A stretch of DNA of 64,000 nucleotides from Onchocerca lupi (lineage: Eukaryota; Nematoda; Chromadorea; Rhabditida; Onchocercidae), in the NCBI GenBank assembly GCA_028564675.1, contig JAOVVO010000108.1, forward strand, positions 1 to 64,000. Reading direction: 5' to 3'. This document shows, piece after piece, positions 1 through 11,453 of this stretch; position 1 is the stretch's first letter, and each line of letters opens with the position of its first letter. The notes beneath the pieces are model-generated. The model was not told the origin of the DNA, made no database searches, and worked only from the letters and a program-made list of their open reading frames with translations. Made by a program: the position numbers and the translations under genes.

Positions 1-779
1 TTTTTTCTGATCTCACTCTATTTATGCATTCTTCATTTTCTTCCACAAAGTTTTTTATTTAACAATAAATTGGTGATTAAATGGCTGGCCGTCTTTTTAT
101 CTTCTGATATATGGATGATCGGAAAAATAATCCAGTGACATAGATTATATAAGGAATATAGATATAAGCAAGTATAGAAAAATGATATAAATATAGCAAA
201 ATAAGTATGGAAAATGAACTTAAATTATTAAGTTTGAAAAAAAGGCAAATTTGAAGTTATCGCACAGCATTCATTCACAGAATTTCCGTTAACTTTCAAG
301 GTTACCACTTTTTTTTTTCAGCTGTTTCCATCGACTATATTTGCTCCTCAAATTTGTTTGAAAAAAAAGTCTTTTTTTAAAAAAAAGAAGTTAAAAAGCG
401 AAGTTTTTTTCCTTCCTGTCCTCGTTTTTTTAAAGAATGAAAGTGTAATTTTAAGGCATACAGCAATGAAGCATTAATTTTTTTTTTACTGCAGTTTTTA
501 TTATGATAAGTTTTTTTCATTCAAAAAAAAAATTCATTTAATAATGAATTTGCATTCGTTCGCTTCCAATGCATATGCTATTAGATTCCAAATTAATTGA
601 ACTCGAAAAAAAAGCGAAAACTTTGCACCTACCATTTTAACTTCATTGTGTCTTTGTAATTAATTTACAATAATTCAATGGGGAAGTAACATTTGCACAT
701 TATTGAAAGAGCACTTAGAGAGAATATTCATTATAAATGGCTCATCATAGCAAAAAATGGAATCAAAAGGAAATGCAAA
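1..779. other. AT-rich stretch, no gene seen
   Basis: AT-rich sequence with A and T tracts. I see no open frame with convincing amino-acid composition and no RNA gene. It lies directly upstream of the repeated promoter block that starts near 780. Confidence 0.6.
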
Positions 780-1000
780 AATTCAATAAAGCGCATCCGA
801 TTGTAGTGGAGTAAAACGAGTTCGGATGCATGATTTTTGAAAAGGTCAAGATCAAAATCTAATATATAAAGTAGGCGAGTTGGAAAATTCATTATCAGCA
901 GGCCGATTGGTACCCGTTCTACTCAACTGATACCAAGTCGTTATTTAATTTAAGGACGCATTATTGAGGACCATCTAATCTGAACTTCCTTATCCCTCTC
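780..1000 (+). repeat. Repeat unit A, copy 1 (promoter block)
   Basis: This block is repeated as a diverged direct copy at about 3170-3360. Shared elements in the same order are a CATCCGA(T/C)TGTA box, a GGTCAAGAT box, CTAATATATAAAGTA, and GGCCG(A/G)TTGG followed by TTCTACTCA and then TTTAAGGA. Co-duplication with the downstream peptide exons suggests that it is the promoter and 5' leader region of that gene. Confidence 0.7.
863..870 (+). promoter_or_regulatory. TATA box of peptide gene copy 1
   Basis: TATATAAA in a context identical to the second copy at 3236-3243. Preservation in both diverged copies, while surrounding sequence has drifted, supports function. The start codon is about 650 bp downstream, so a 5' leader intron or an unseen leader exon is likely. 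Confidence 0.55.
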
Positions 1001-1517
1001 GAAACAATATTAAATAAGTCTTAAAGAAAAAAAGCAAATATTTTCCTTTTTAATTATATTTTTCTTATAAGTCATGACTGATCGCTAATTTTTTTATTTA
1101 CATCAATAATTTCAGCTCAATTCAGTCGAAATATAAGTAATATAGTATACCTGAGATTTTATGTAATTTCAAATCAATATGTGAATTGGGTCGTAATTCA
1201 GAAACAAATATCGATACAAAATACAAAACACATTCAATATTATTCTTTTACTTCATTTAATCTCACAAACTTTTGTCATTGAACTAATTTCCTTCTGAGT
1301 GTATTTACCCGATAGAGACATTTTTTATCAGTCGGAAAACATTTCAATATTTTCTTACAATATCATTCTGATGGATTCGTATGGATAATTAGCACTGCTA
1401 ATAATTGTGATCTATCACTGCATATGATGACATTTTTCAACCTTTACCTGTCAAAATGATCGATTAAAAAAGTCTCTCAAATGCAATTCAGATTAACTTT
1501 GCCCACATTTCAGAATA

Positions 1518-2176
1518 ATGAGATTCAAATGGATTATATTATTGCTGTCACTGATGCTACCAGTAATGACAGCTAACTTCGATATTTTAACGAGAAATAG
1601 TGATTCCGAAACTACTGTCGACAAACAACAAGCCTCATTCAGAAGTCATCGGTTTAGACGGTCTAGAGAATATCCTGGTGTTCCTTGGAGGACCTCTCCT
1701 GATTTCTCTCAACATTGTTGGTTCTGTAATGGAGGAACTGGGCGGAAAGAAATGTTCAAGAACTGGTGGTTGCATGTTAGTTCATTCTCCATATATTTCA
1801 CCTATATTTAAACTTCAAATTTTACTTTTTAAAATATTCAGAAAAGACAAAGAAAGAGTTTTGTTAGCAATTTTCATCAACAATCTAATTAATATTCTTG
1901 CAAAAATTATGAAAAGTAAAAGGATTCAATGTCAAAAAATATCATAACTTTATGGCATTAAATTAACCCATTCTTTCCAGCTAGTACATATATGTTTATC
2001 ATAAGATAAGAATAAAAATGATATCAATATTAGCAAAAAAAGAAAAAAAGTAAAAAAAAATGAAGAAATTCAAAAATGAAGCATTGCTGAAAATGAAAAA
2101 AGTATTTAACTGAAATAACAAAACTATAAATTCCAGATACCGTTGTGGCTGTTGCCGATTTCAATGTCGTGGATAA
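1518..2176 (+). CDS. Small secreted cysteine-rich cationic peptide precursor, three exons
   Basis: Proposed exons are 1518-1599, 1643-1775 and 2137-2176, giving 255 nt (84 aa plus stop). The start follows an acceptor-like CACATTTCAG, which could also be a trans-splice site. Residues 1-19 form a signal peptide (MRFKWIILLLSLMLP). A hydrophobic, glycine-containing middle follows (residues ~30-60). The C-terminus holds six cysteines in 18 residues with the pattern C-x5-C-x3-C-x-C-C-x3-C, rich in Arg and Gly, ending QCRG-stop. Introns are GT..AG: one very short (43 nt, 1600-1642), one with a GTTAGT donor and TTCCAG acceptor. The short intron is needed to join the signal-peptide frame to the cysteine frame. 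The duplicate at 4284-4326 keeps the cysteine-rich reading frame and the stop position, which favours this model over straight reading through 1518-1811. The layout recalls antimicrobial peptide precursors, but I recognise no family. Confidence 0.5.
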
Positions 2177-3169
2177 AAGCGATGCTCTTTTGAAATTCAG
2201 CAAAAACTATCATTAACAATTACAATATTTCAATTATTTATCAATGAAATTGAAATATCGCGAAATTATTTTAAGAATATAAATTTTATTTTTTTGTTCT
2301 TTTTTTACAGATATCTTACTTACGGAATACAATAAACCTGATTTGATCTGCCAACAATATAAAAACAAATAATATATCAATACACATAAATGCAAACATT
2401 CACTTATAGCTTTCAAAATTTCGCAAGAATCTTCCAACTGTTCATTTTTTGAAAATTGAAGAAACTGTATGAAATATCCGTTGCAAGAAAAATAACTGTT
2501 GGAGAAATAAATGAAATTTGAAAAGTAATCGTTAATAGATTATTTCATGCTAAGTTACGAAAAAAAATTGTTACAACAGAAAATCAAAGAAATTACGAAC
2601 GAAAAAACTTTTGCTTCAAATTCCAATTTTTTTCTTTTATGACATTATTACTTCTTCCTTTCTTTTTTATGTCATGCATTCTTCTGAAATATTTTTAACA
2701 GGCAATGATCCATCAGTACTATAGCTTGATTTGTATTGAACTACTAAAGTATGATTGTCTAAATTGTTTGATTCTTAATATATTTGATACTATTGCAGTA
2801 TTCTGCCATATTCAAATTTCAAATTTTGCAATAGACTTACTTAATTTAAAAAAAAAAATTTTTTTCTTCGGTTTTCTGGAGCTTCTGTTTTCTGTAACTT
2901 TTTCAAAATAGGAACAATTAAACAATGCAAAATTCAACTCGATTTTTTCTTTTTGCTGAAATTAAATTACTCGAAGTTTTGAGTGAAAAACTGATACAAT
3001 TCGGAAAAACTGATACAATTTATAAAATTTCGTCTGATCATAGCATGAAAACCTTGCACTTTTCATTTTTTTTCGCTTATTTTTCGCTTTATTGTAGTTA
3101 ATTTGTTAAATCAATGAAAAGCTATCATTTAAACATCGTAATTAGAAATTAATTGAGATGCCGACATTT
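2177..3169. other. Spacer between the repeat units, no gene seen
   Basis: The first ~130 bases are still part of the duplicated unit: they match the region after 4326 and include a TTTTTTTTACAG-like tract near 2303-2310. The rest is AT-rich, and its short hydrophobic ORFs look compositional. Confidence 0.5.
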
Positions 3170-3360
3170 TACAAAACACATCCGACTGTAATGGAACAAA
3201 ACAGGTTCGATTAGAAGGTCAAGATAAAAACCTAATATATAAAGTAATCGAGCTGAAAAATTCTTCATTAGCGGGCCGGTTGGCACTCATTCTACTCATT
3301 TGAAATCAACTCATTCTATGAATTTAAGGACCTATCATCGAAGATCACTCTCAATCAAAC
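3170..3360 (+). repeat. Repeat unit A, copy 2 (promoter block)
   Basis: Direct diverged copy of 780-1000, including the TATA box at 3236-3243 and the GGGCCGGTTGGCACTCATTC segment matching GGCCGATTGGTACCCGTTC of copy 1. It precedes the damaged second peptide gene. Confidence 0.7.
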
Positions 3361-3422
3361 TATCATAAATGTTTTATGTTGATTCTCATTCACGCAAACA
3401 AAACCTAATATCTCTATCTTCG

Positions 3423-3640
3423 ATGATTAATCTTTTTGGAAATTATTTGGAAACGCGTAATCCTTCACATTGTCCTTTAAGTGATCACCTAGCGAATCAT
3501 GCAGTGGAAAATCTACTATATTAGAGAATTTACTTGATATGTCAACTGATTTGTTGGATTTAGAACGTCGTAAGACAGTTCGCTTTATAATGGATGCTAA
3601 TTGGCAACATGATTTTCAACATTACATGTTTAAAGGATGA
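3423..3640 (+). pseudogene. Unrecognised gene-like ORF with one frame break
   Basis: An ATG at 3423 opens a 33-codon frame (includes NYLETRNPSHCPLSDHLANH) that stops at about 3524. The +1/-1 frame continues at once with ENLLDMSTDLLDLERRKTV and runs to a stop at 3638-3640. Both halves have balanced, soluble-protein composition, unlike the Phe/Ile/Lys-rich artefact ORFs around. The sequence around the break looks like a local duplication (AAAATCTACT / AGAATTTACT). It sits between the promoter block and the second cysteine-peptide exon, a place where copy 1 has no similar sequence. Family not recognised. Confidence 0.3.
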
Positions 3641-3837
3641 AAGTTTTGATTGGAAATCTTGCAATTACTAATTGTTTAAAAATTTTCGCAAAATTTTTTC
3701 CTTTTTTCTCAATATGAAAATTTACTTTTTGAACGAAATTTTATCTTAAAATGTTGAAGCAAGTAAGAAGGAAGCATTTCTGTTGTATTTCAAAAGACGA
3801 ATGATATTTAAAAGAATTTTCTCAATAATTATCCGTT

Positions 3838-4326
3838 TACTGTTGCTCAGGCTCAGGCATGGGTTGTCCGCTTCATTGTCCACTTACAGCAACAGGAATA
3901 ACGAAAGAAACAAACTCCTGGTTGCATGTTAGTGCATTTTCCATATATTTCACCCATTTTTTTAAATGTGAATTTTATTTTTTTGAAATACCCAAAAAAA
4001 GACAACAAAAGAATTTTGTCAGCAATTTTCATTAAAAATCTAATTAACATTTCCATAAAAATTACGAAAAGGATTTAATGCTAAAAAATATTATGGCATT
4101 AAGCTAACTTACTATCTTACTACTACTATATATACATATATTCATAAATGAAAGTAATAGTAGTGATAATCAAAAAAACAAAAAAAAAAAAAGGAAAAGG
4201 ATGAAAAAAACTAAATGATAAGAGAATGCTAAAAATGATAAAACAACTAATTGTTATAAGAAAACGGCAAACATTAACTTCAGACATTGTTGTTGCTGCT
4301 GCTACCGATATCAGTGTCATGGATGA
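3838..4326 (+). pseudogene. Second copy of the cysteine-rich peptide gene, probably broken
   Basis: The part ending at the donor GTTAGT (3928) matches copy 1 exon 2. It has lost about 6 nt covering the first cysteine, and carries an in-frame TAA just upstream in the cysteine frame. The last exon (4284-4326, after an ACTTCAG acceptor) keeps the frame and the stop position of copy 1. It reads a run of five cysteines, then YRYQCHG-stop, compared with YRCGCCRFQCRG-stop in copy 1. No equivalent of the signal-peptide exon was found upstream. It is either a pseudogene or a gene with a replaced 5' end. Confidence 0.45.
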
Positions 4327-4449
4327 AGGCGATGCTTTTTTGAAATTCTACGAAATTATCATTAATAATTGCAATGTTTCATTCTTTTATCACTGAAAAA
4401 ATGAAACTAAAATAAGCGAAAAAAAAATGAAACTAAAATAATCTTTTTG

Positions 4450-6868
4450 TGTTTTTTTTTTCTGCAAAATCTTTCAAGATTTATACGCTTGGAAGATTTG
4501 TTTGTTTGTTATTACAAAAAAAAAAAAATGTTTGTTGTTTCTTGCAAGTTTATTTTCCTAACATTTTTGTTTTTTTAATAATTTTAAAAACCAAAAAAAA
4601 TTTGAATTTATTCATTTCAATTTTAACTGTTTATTGCTGCACAATCTTTTTTATTCAAAAATAAATTTTTATTGTTTTTATATGATTGTATGACTACAGT
4701 GACTCAGATTTTCTATGAGGTAAATTTTCCAAATCTATTTTATTGCGGTATCTTCCCATCTATTGTACTTTCAAGAACTGCTCTTGGCTCCAAATGAATT
4801 GTCCAATACTATTTTGTTCCAGTCAAATTTAATTGCTATTGCTCCAAAGTACCATTTTTGCCCTTGAACCAATATCGTCATGCAATTCTTTCAATGTTCC
4901 AAAAACAAAACAAATCATCGATTGCAAAGATTCTACCAATAAATGCTATGAATTATGCTAATCGCAATGCTAGTCCATAATAATTACAATGTGCTAATCC
5001 ATAATAAAATCAAATGTAAAAAACATAACTGTAGGAATCTAATTAATTGCCTGGAATGCATGATTTATCTATCGTTTTGAGAAAATATTATACCATTGAT
5101 GATGATGAATATAAATAGATCTTGCGATAATAAATGAGTCTTTTTTTTTTTTCATAACGATTCAGTTGGCGAATTCGCATTCCTTTTCTTTCATTTTTCA
5201 ATGATGAATTGTCCTATTTTATGATTTTGAAAAAAAATTTAGAGTACATGATCATATATGAGCAATATAAAAGTACCGATTTTAAGCGTCATTGAACCAA
5301 CAGAAGAGAAATATTTCTTTTCAGCTATACATTTGCCGTACTTCTAATGATTTCTACCGCAGTAATGAAATCGACGTAGTCTTAGGTTATTTTTCAAAAG
5401 AATCAGTCCTATTGGTGAGGAAGATGTGAAATTATTGTTATTTGTGTGAATGATAGTTTTTTTTTAGGAATTCTCGCATCTTTTAAGACAATACGTGAAG
5501 AAAAATAGTTGTAAGCTTTAATTCATAATCTTTCAAGATGTTTTAAATAATTTCCATTAATAGAAACATAAATGAAAAGGAATTTCCATTTTTCATGACG
5601 CATTTCATTCATTGCTTTATATTTATATACTCAATAAATAATTTAAAAAATTAACAAATGTCAGGCATGCGTTGCAGTACTCCTTTTCATTTATGCTTAG
5701 GGTTTATGCTTATTAATTTATGCTAATTAATTCATATGTATGCTTATTAATTTATATGTTTATATGCTATGTCATAAATATGTTGTCAAGGAAACAAATT
5801 AAAGAGATAAAAGTTACAATGCTATTAAAGAAAACCGCTATGGAAGCGAGAAATATTTAGTTATGTTTTAAAACGAATATTTGCGATTTCTTAAAGAAGC
5901 ATTAGAAAAGACAAAGAAATCCAGTGAAATTAATGACTGGTATTTCTGGATGATCACTGCAGGAAAAATTCATTATAGATGATTTTATCTGCAGGAACTA
6001 TAATTATCTGTTCATACGAAAATTTTATATCTTAATGATCTTCCATTTTCAAAATGTATCGAACTTTTTTTTTTTCAATGGTTATATAATTGAAATCTCT
6101 GAATATTACATGCTGGATGTTATATAGCTAGCACTCTGAAGCAGATTTATGATTTCAACTGCTTAGAAATTTCAATCCACTTCCCAATACTAATCAGAAA
6201 TCGAGAAAGATTATCGAAAGAAATGATCAAACAATACTAATTGTCGTTAGATGACGAAGTCTCATAATATACACAAACAATCACAAATAGTAGCTACCAC
6301 ATTTCAAGTTTCATGCCAATTATTTTAATGAAGTTTCATAATAATTTCAATAATATCTTTTCGAGCGATAAATAATCCTAAGGAGGCGGGATAACAACTT
6401 CAATAATGTTGGCTAAGATGAAGCACTTAATTGAGATATTGCTATCATTATTATTGCAATAAATAGTTCTGTCACATCATCATTTAAATGTTGCTGATGT
6501 CCTAAGGATAGATGGACCGATTTCTTTTAATAGTGCTAAAATAAGATTACAATATTTGCTTTCAAACTAAATTCGAGTTTTTACATTGAATTCGAACAAT
6601 ATTTTGAAAACAAAGGAATAACTTAAATTCAGTTTTTTTTCAGATGCCTCTCCTGAGATCTGAAGAAAAGCAATTTATTCTTGATTTTTTTCCAAACTTC
6701 TCCAGGCATATCACTGATGTTTATCTCTTTGATTATTTCGAAAACTTCATTGATATGCCGAGATGATCAGAACAACAGCCGCATAGATCTATATTAAATA
6801 GGACATTACATTTCAATTTCAATTTGACTACCTTTTTGATGTAAAAATAAATTAGCATTTTCAGCGAA
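4450..6868. other. Intergenic, no gene supported
   Basis: AT-rich sequence. One weak point of interest is a TATAAAAG at about 5267-5274, followed by a TTTTCAG acceptor at about 5323 and a very short hydrophobic frame (YTFAVLLMISTAVMKS) ending in TAG. Otherwise nothing is seen before the acceptor-like TTTTCAG at 6858-6864. Confidence 0.5.
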
Positions 6869-9371
6869 ATGGACTTTTTTTATGATGGCAGTAACAACTT
6901 CAGTGAAACTAATAGTTCGGATATTCCCGTATGTGCAGACTTTGGTCTATATTGCCGTAAGTTAATAATAACTGCAATTCAACTTTGATGAGTAATATCC
7001 ATCATATGTGGTGAATTCTTGAACGAAATTTTAAGGATTCAAAAATTTATAATTTTACTCGAAAATATGTTAAATCGATTTAAGAACAAAGCGGTTCAAT
7101 AGAAATTTACCATCTGATATAACACATCTACATTTTTAAATCTGAGAATTAGTATAATTATATTATTATCAGCTCTGTTTCATGAAGTGAATTTGATATC
7201 CTGATAGAACAACTTTATTTTCTGATATCATAAAACAATCAATGAAAATAGAGGGATTTTCTTATGGAATTATAGTAGTACGTTTTCTAGCAGAACTGTA
7301 CATTATGGAGTGTTTAATAACGTATATTTCAACGATTGGTAACTTCATCTTTATTCCTTTCATGTTATATTTAATATTTGTGAAAATGAATGATGGTTTC
7401 TTGAAATATTTCACACTGAATGTAATGTTCTCGTGTATCACGTCATCTATTGCTGTTTTCATATCCGATATAATTTACTTTATCGGCCTTTTTCATAGCT
7501 TAGATGGAAACGAAATTTATCTGTAAGTTCTGTTCAAATTTAAACAAAAATTCTTTCCGCATATTTTATTCTTGATAAAGTTGCTTTATAATGCTATTAC
7601 ATTCTTTGTTCGTTGTATTACAAATAGACTGCTTGAATCAGAAATTCCTTAAAGAAATTTCAATAATATTGCGAATTTTAATAATGCGATAATTTTGAAG
7701 TGTTTAATGAAATAAGAAGAAATCGCTGTATTTTTAGTGCTTATATTGAAACATGGACAGCACAATTTAGCCATCTTGGATTCATGTGGTATCATGCTTT
7801 AATGCTTTACGCAGCTATAGTTTCTTACTTACCTTACGTGAATCCGATTTTCTATACAAGTAAATTTGTGAATAAGTGAGTTCATTTTTGTTACTTTTCA
7901 AATCTTCAACTTGCATTTGATTGAACTTCATGATCTCATAATATATTTATTGACGTTGCATATGGTTTTAAAATCGTTCAGATACAATTTCAATATTCAA
8001 CTAAGATATAAAATATGTCTAGTAGTCGATTTCTAGAAAAATGCTCATTCGTCTTTTTATTTATTCTTTTTATTTACAATCTTGACTTGAACTTGAAAAT
8101 CATTTTTCTTTTTGTTTATTTCCATCCTTCTCGTCCATTTTTTTTTCAGGAGTCAGATACCATATTATGTTGTGTTACATATTTCGATACTTCTTTGGGG
8201 AGGTTTTACGATGGTAATATTGTACGAAACCGGAAATTCTATACCTTATACCTTGACTCATATTGCATTGTCTACCGCATTGTTCACTGTTGCTGTGATG
8301 GTAAAATTTTGCAAAATTTCAAACTTCACAAGATTTTAGATCATCTTATATTTTGGAATCAATTATTCTGGTATTAATCATTATAAGTCAATGCAAAAAC
8401 ATATGAAGATATGATTTTCTCGGGAGCTGTGCCAAGAAAAAAGAAAAATAATTCTGTTTAAACTATCATTGATCACATACACTTCTTCCTACATTCGGGG
8501 TGAATTAAAACTTGTGAGGACAAGAGAATTTTAAATGAGATACTCATTGTTACAGGGAACGATTAAAATCATTAAATACAAACCTCTTGGTGTTGATGCT
8601 ATCCAAGTTTCAAAAATACAACAGAAACGTTTATACACATTTATTATGTACACTTATTCTATTGAAGTCATTACTTTGCCAATGTTTGGTAAGTTCTCAC
8701 CATTTGGTCATTCTAATATCAATTCGCCGTCAGTTAGTCATAGAGAAAATTTGCCACAAAACTAAATGCATTTTATTGCGCGCCTATAATCTCTGCTAAA
8801 ACTTTTGCCATAGATTCTCTTTCTCTCAATCCTCTTCAAATTCCAAAACTGAAAATAAAAGTATAAAATCAATATTCTTATCAGTAATCAAAATTCTTAT
8901 CTTTGAAGTAGGAATCGCATGCTTGTAAAATCAGAGCTTAAAATCTTAACTCTATGATGAGAATGTTTTAGCAAATTTTTGTACTCAAAACTGAAATATT
9001 GACGAGGCTAATACAAACATATTCTAGTTCATGCATGCGTAAAAATTATTTGTATACTTGCTGGTTGCAAATACAATGTTGCTGAGAATCATTTCGCATC
9101 TATGCTCTATACAGCAATTTTTTTTTGTCGTCGGGTAATCATTTAAGAAATCACTCGCTTCTTTCATCATAGATTATCATTTTATGTCATTTGTAATGTG
9201 ATTTCTCCTGATCTAATTTTCAGTGTTACTTAATTTTAGATGCGAGTGGTCTTCATTGTTTTCATTACTATTCTCGCATACGAGCCATTGCGCCGTGCAA
9301 CCTTTTCAATGTTCATAGGAAAAGAGTGGACTACAGAAGTCAAATCAGTTCAAACGCTAGAAACAAAATGA
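6869..9371 (+). CDS. Seven-transmembrane serpentine (chemo)receptor-like protein
   Basis: Exons 6869-6956, 7276-7522, 7738-7875, 8150-8300, 8556-8688, a proposed 23-nt microexon 8885-8907, and 9240-9371 sum to 912 nt (303 aa plus stop). All listed borders are GT..AG and phases match. A short N-terminus with candidate glycosylation sites (NFS, NSS) precedes seven hydrophobic segments: TM1 around ECLITYISTIGNFIFI, TM2 around LNVMFSCITSSIAVFI, TM3 around MWYHALMLYAAIVSYL, TM4 around VVLHISILLWGGFTM, TM5 around HIALSTALFTVAVM, TM6 around YTFIMYTYSIEVITL, and TM7 VVFIVFITILAYEPLRRA with a short basic tail. Size and layout are typical of nematode serpentine receptors; the subfamily is not recognised. 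The microexon is inferred: without it the last exon, which reads as TM7 only in its ATG frame, is out of phase with exon 5. The start follows TTTTCAGCGAA. AATAAA lies 11 nt after the stop. Confidence 0.75.
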
Positions 9372-9381
9372 AGTTTTAAAA

Positions 9382-9387
9382 AATAAA
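9382..9387 (+). terminator. Polyadenylation signal of the receptor gene
   Basis: AATAAA just after the receptor stop codon at 9369-9371, on the same strand. Confidence 0.45.
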
Positions 9388-10321
9388 AAAATCTATCAGC
9401 ATCAAGTTCTAGAAGGACACTTTTACTAATGATAAACCTTGTAGCTTTTTTCTTCTCCTATTTATGAACCCTATTTTAGTTGATAAGATTTTTTGAAACT
9501 AAAACTTGTCAAGTTCATAGTGTTCCGAATTTCGTACTTAAAGATAAAAATCTGCAACTACATTGCATAAGCTGAATTGGACAATACAAAATTCATCAAA
9601 ATGAATGTACAATAGCAGATGAAGTGATCAAAAATATTCCAATTATTGCCTAATGTGGACATTGACCAATCCAAGTTTTTTTAATCTATTCGCTTCGATT
9701 ATATCAAAATCTGAAAAAAAATGGAATAGAAACAAAAAAAAATAGGAAAAATATTGCGCCATATGATCCATGAAAGACAATTACATAGCAGTAAAAATTC
9801 CATGTTTGTTTTCTTTGTCAAATATTTGTTTAGATCGCTCTATGTTTTGATCCTTTTTAATAAACATTACTCTTTTCAGCACATTTCGTAATCTATTTTT
9901 TTAAACCCAAGCTTTTTTTTTTTTGTTCTAGAAAGCAATTAAAATTTTATTCCAGGTTAGTGATAGCCTAAAAAATGATATTGTTAATATTCGTAATATA
10001 ATCTTGTAAACTTTTCAATAAGTAATGCTAAAGCATATGATCCAATTGCAGAATCCATGAAAGACAAAAAATAATGAATATTGAAAGACGAAAAAGTGCC
10101 CTTCCATTCAGTAATCAATTATTTAAGGAATTTATTTAATAGAATAATCATTCATTTTATGATGTTCTGGAAAAGTCATCCAATATCATATTTATTTTTA
10201 TAATCTAAGATTTTACATTTCATTGTAAATTCTATTTGAGCAAACGTTTCGAATAAATTTAATTTCACAATGCTTTTGGTTATGCAATATTTTCAGTTGT
10301 TTCATTATCTGTTTAGATATA
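9388..10321. other. Intergenic, nothing seen
   Basis: AT-rich sequence between the receptor gene and the mobile-element graveyard. No open frame of interest. Confidence 0.5.
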
Positions 10322-11135
10322 GAGCTTATTTGGTTGCCGACTCTAGAACACCATAACATATGATTGTCCATGCTAGAAGCAATCCGTCTCTAGATCTATA
10401 CCACACAATTCTAAAGATTGATCCTGAGTTTTGCTAACGGTGATTGTAAAGTCAATCGATTTGGTAATTTTAATCTCTTAAATTGAAATAATATATCCGT
10501 TGGAATCAGAGGGATGCGAGGAATAAGGATATTATCACCCTTGAAAAGACCTGTCAGGATTGTTTCTACGACTCTGTTCATTAATTCTTTGTACTCTGTT
10601 CATTAATTTTTTTGTACTACAAGTAGTGTAACGTTGCAAAATCTTGGCTGGTTGATATTCCGCAACATGATAATTGGCAAGTCGATTTTCAATTGCAGTT
10701 TGTGCGCTGGATCCCTGAAAAATCAAGTGAACTCAAAAATTCTACTGGATAATTAATCGCTTCATATGCCTTGACGATGGATTTGTATGTGACTGCCTCA
10801 CTTTGACTCTTACACTGAATAATATTGTTGAGTTCGTAGACGTCTTTATTCTTGCCGGCAAGAATAAACCTGGCTAAAATAAACTCGTTCAGCCAATCGT
10901 GATTCTTATAATTGGTTTGAATATTGAAAACACTTTTTCAATCAATTCTTCTTTTGCCATCACTAAATTGCAAAAATTATGAGGCAATGGAATTCGTCCT
11001 GAGATCAGATGAACCGGCATATTTCCCCAATTTTCAGCAGTTTTTGTGAGAATATATCAGCTGATCGATTTTTTTGCAGCTGGACACTCATATTTGTAGT
11101 TATTAACATCTTTTTGTGTCACTACAAAGTAGAGT
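10322..11135 (-). mobile_element. Helitron helicase (PIF1-like) remnant, decayed
   Basis: Reading the minus strand from about 11100 down, pieces of the C-terminal half of a Helitron PIF1-type helicase appear in order but in shifting frames. They are SADIFSQKLLKIG; LPHNFCNLVMAKEELI; DVYELNNIIQ; YKSIVKAYEAINYPVEFL (about 10722-10793); HKLQLKIDLPI and MLRNINQP; KGDNILIPRIPLIPTDI (about 10490-10545); then LPNRLT, QSLELCGIDLET and HGQSYV ending near 10330. These match the well-known consensus around GENVFIPRIPLIP and the C-terminal motif region of animal Helitrons (established knowledge). Several stops and frameshifts show that it is dead. The Rep half is represented only by the fragment at 11877-11975. 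Confidence 0.85.
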
Positions 11136-11453
11136 ATTTCAGTTTTATCTGCTTTTTTAATACCAAAAGCAAACATAGTACAATTCACTAGTTATCTATT
11201 TCGATGTCATCTTTCTGCATTTGTACACATGCTAATTTATCATCTCTTCTGTTGATTTTTTTCTGTATAAAGGATATGCGTCTTAAATGAATTGAATATT
11301 AATGCTCCAAAAAATATAGCTTAGGATATTTTGCGTTTATCATGCATGGTAAAATTGGATTCAAATACGACCTGTAATTTTGACACCTGCCTTTAGAGCT
11401 TCGTGTTTAATTCCTTATGTTATATGAATTGCACGAGAGCAATATAGTAGACG

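Noticed and set aside
1600..1947. 115-codon ORF read straight through 1600-1947
   Set aside because: It runs past a good donor (GTTAGT at 1776) into AT-rich intron sequence. Only its part up to 1775 is kept, as exon 2 of the peptide gene.
4126..4320. Minus-strand ORF with FFFF-rich sequence
   Set aside because: It is antisense to the duplicated peptide exon and dominated by homopolymer-derived Phe/Ile.
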